Shown here: piece after piece, positions 30,078 to 30,385 of the stretch | Position numbering within the stretch: position 1 is the stretch's first letter | Layout: each line of letters starts with the position of its first letter | Origin: a virus | Virus record (IMG/VR): IMGVR_UViG_3300025276_004551 | Span: 1 to 30,385 of that record | Strand: one strand, 5' to 3' | Length of the DNA: 30,385 nucleotides | The notes under the pieces: generated by a model | What the model saw: only the letters and a program-made list of their open reading frames with translations | The model's database searches: none | Told to the model about the DNA's origin: nothing | Translations under genes and position numbers: made by a program

Positions 30078-30385
30078 GTCAAAAATTTCCCAAAAAATAT
30101 TTTTTATAAATAGGGTTAATATATATGACTTACCTTTTTACCGAAAAAATTACCAGAAAATTTTTGTTTACAGCATCAACTGGCCATATACGGCACGGTA
30201 CGGGGGGTAGTATAAGAGGGGTTACGGGGGGGACTCCTATGCCCCTTTTTAAGTACCCTCCCCCCCGTTTAGGGTAAGGTAACCCTAAGCCATACCTCAC
30301 AAAAAAAAAGCTCTTAAATAGGCTTAAAACAAGCCATTAATTATTGGCACAAAAAAAAGGTAGAAATTAATCTACCTTTAAAGTT
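30078..30385. other. 308-bp non-coding region with G/C-run island
   Basis: No credible gene. The first 100 bp are AT-rich. From 30183 to 30290 the composition changes sharply: runs of 6, 4 and 7 G (30202-30207, 30218-30221, 30226-30232) and of 4 and 7 C (30242-30245, 30260-30266). ACGGGGGGG (30224-30232) pairs with CCCCCCCGT (30260-30268), and TTAGGGT (30269-30275) pairs with ACCCTAA (30282-30288). After it come GGCTT-AAAAC-AAGCC (30321-30335) and a terminator. Confidence 0.7.
30351..30379 (-). terminator. Intrinsic terminator for a minus-strand gene beyond the right edge
   Basis: AAAGGTAGA (30356-30364), loop AATTAA, TCTACCTTT (30371-30379). On the minus strand the stem runs into T8, so a gene transcribed leftwards probably ends just outside the window. 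Confidence 0.75.

Noticed and set aside
1-30385. tRNA genes, CRISPR arrays, insertion sequences
   Set aside because: No cloverleaf with a T-loop GTTCRAAT-type motif, no regularly spaced repeats and no transposase or terminal repeats were seen; a tool search could still find a degenerate tRNA.

Overview
The window looks like part of a large, AT-rich, T4-like (myovirus-type) phage genome whose host is probably a Bacteroidota/Flavobacteriia-like bacterium. The phage assignment rests on a complete large terminase, a T4 gp20-type portal and a long run of virion-type genes on the minus strand. The host assignment rests on several promoters of the Bacteroidota form (TTG, 19-20 bp, then TAnnTTTG or TAnnTTTA), a near absence of Shine-Dalgarno sequences, and a ClpC that resembles those of Flavobacteria. 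Family names come from motifs I recognise in the translations; no database search was possible.

Layout. (1) 1-11513, minus strand: the head and packaging block. In transcription order it holds an 89-aa beta-rich protein, a long acidic gene split by a -1 frameshift at a run of ten A, three conserved hypotheticals, TerL, an 80-aa protein, the portal, a 271-aa helical protein, a stand-alone PAS protein, a coiled-coil/TM protein and a gene cut by the left edge. (2) 11613-13013, minus: a KTSC-domain protein and thymidylate synthase. (3) 13123-16643, plus: ClpC-like AAA+ unfoldase, then a protein with ADP-ribosyltransferase-like features. (4) 16650-20840, minus: membrane-anchored lytic transglycosylase, a 63-aa tagged protein, a leucine-rich-repeat protein, two paralogous small proteins, a 113-aa tagged protein and thioredoxin. 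(5) 20924-22444, plus: an 83-aa protein and a PcfJ-like protein. (6) 22458-24260, minus: a tagged 289-aa protein, a TM protein with a pentapeptide tandem repeat, an HELVH metallopeptidase-like protein and a zinc-binding protein. (7) 24342-28549: accessory genes, including overlapping PD-(D/E)XK and HNH nuclease genes, a zinc ribbon, two lipoproteins and several small membrane proteins. (8) 28668-30077, plus: a tandem NUMOD4/HNH endonuclease whose second half has lost its catalytic residues. It is followed by a gene-free 308-bp stretch with a striking G/C-run island and a terminator for a gene beyond the right edge.

How it fits together. TerL and portal are the packaging motor and vertex. The acidic frameshifted protein and its neighbours look like core, scaffold or internal head proteins. 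Several otherwise unrelated proteins begin with a short basic/amphipathic tag ending in an L/I-x-E-A/G/S-type site, much like the T4 capsid-targeting sequence cut by the prohead protease. One of these is the ART-like protein, which suggests packaged effectors injected with the DNA. Consensus Bacteroidota promoters sit before ClpC, KTSC-thyA, lysin, LRR, thioredoxin, PcfJ and accessory genes. Most virion-type genes instead carry an ATATTTAT-like box without the -33 TTG, so two promoter classes may separate early and late expression.
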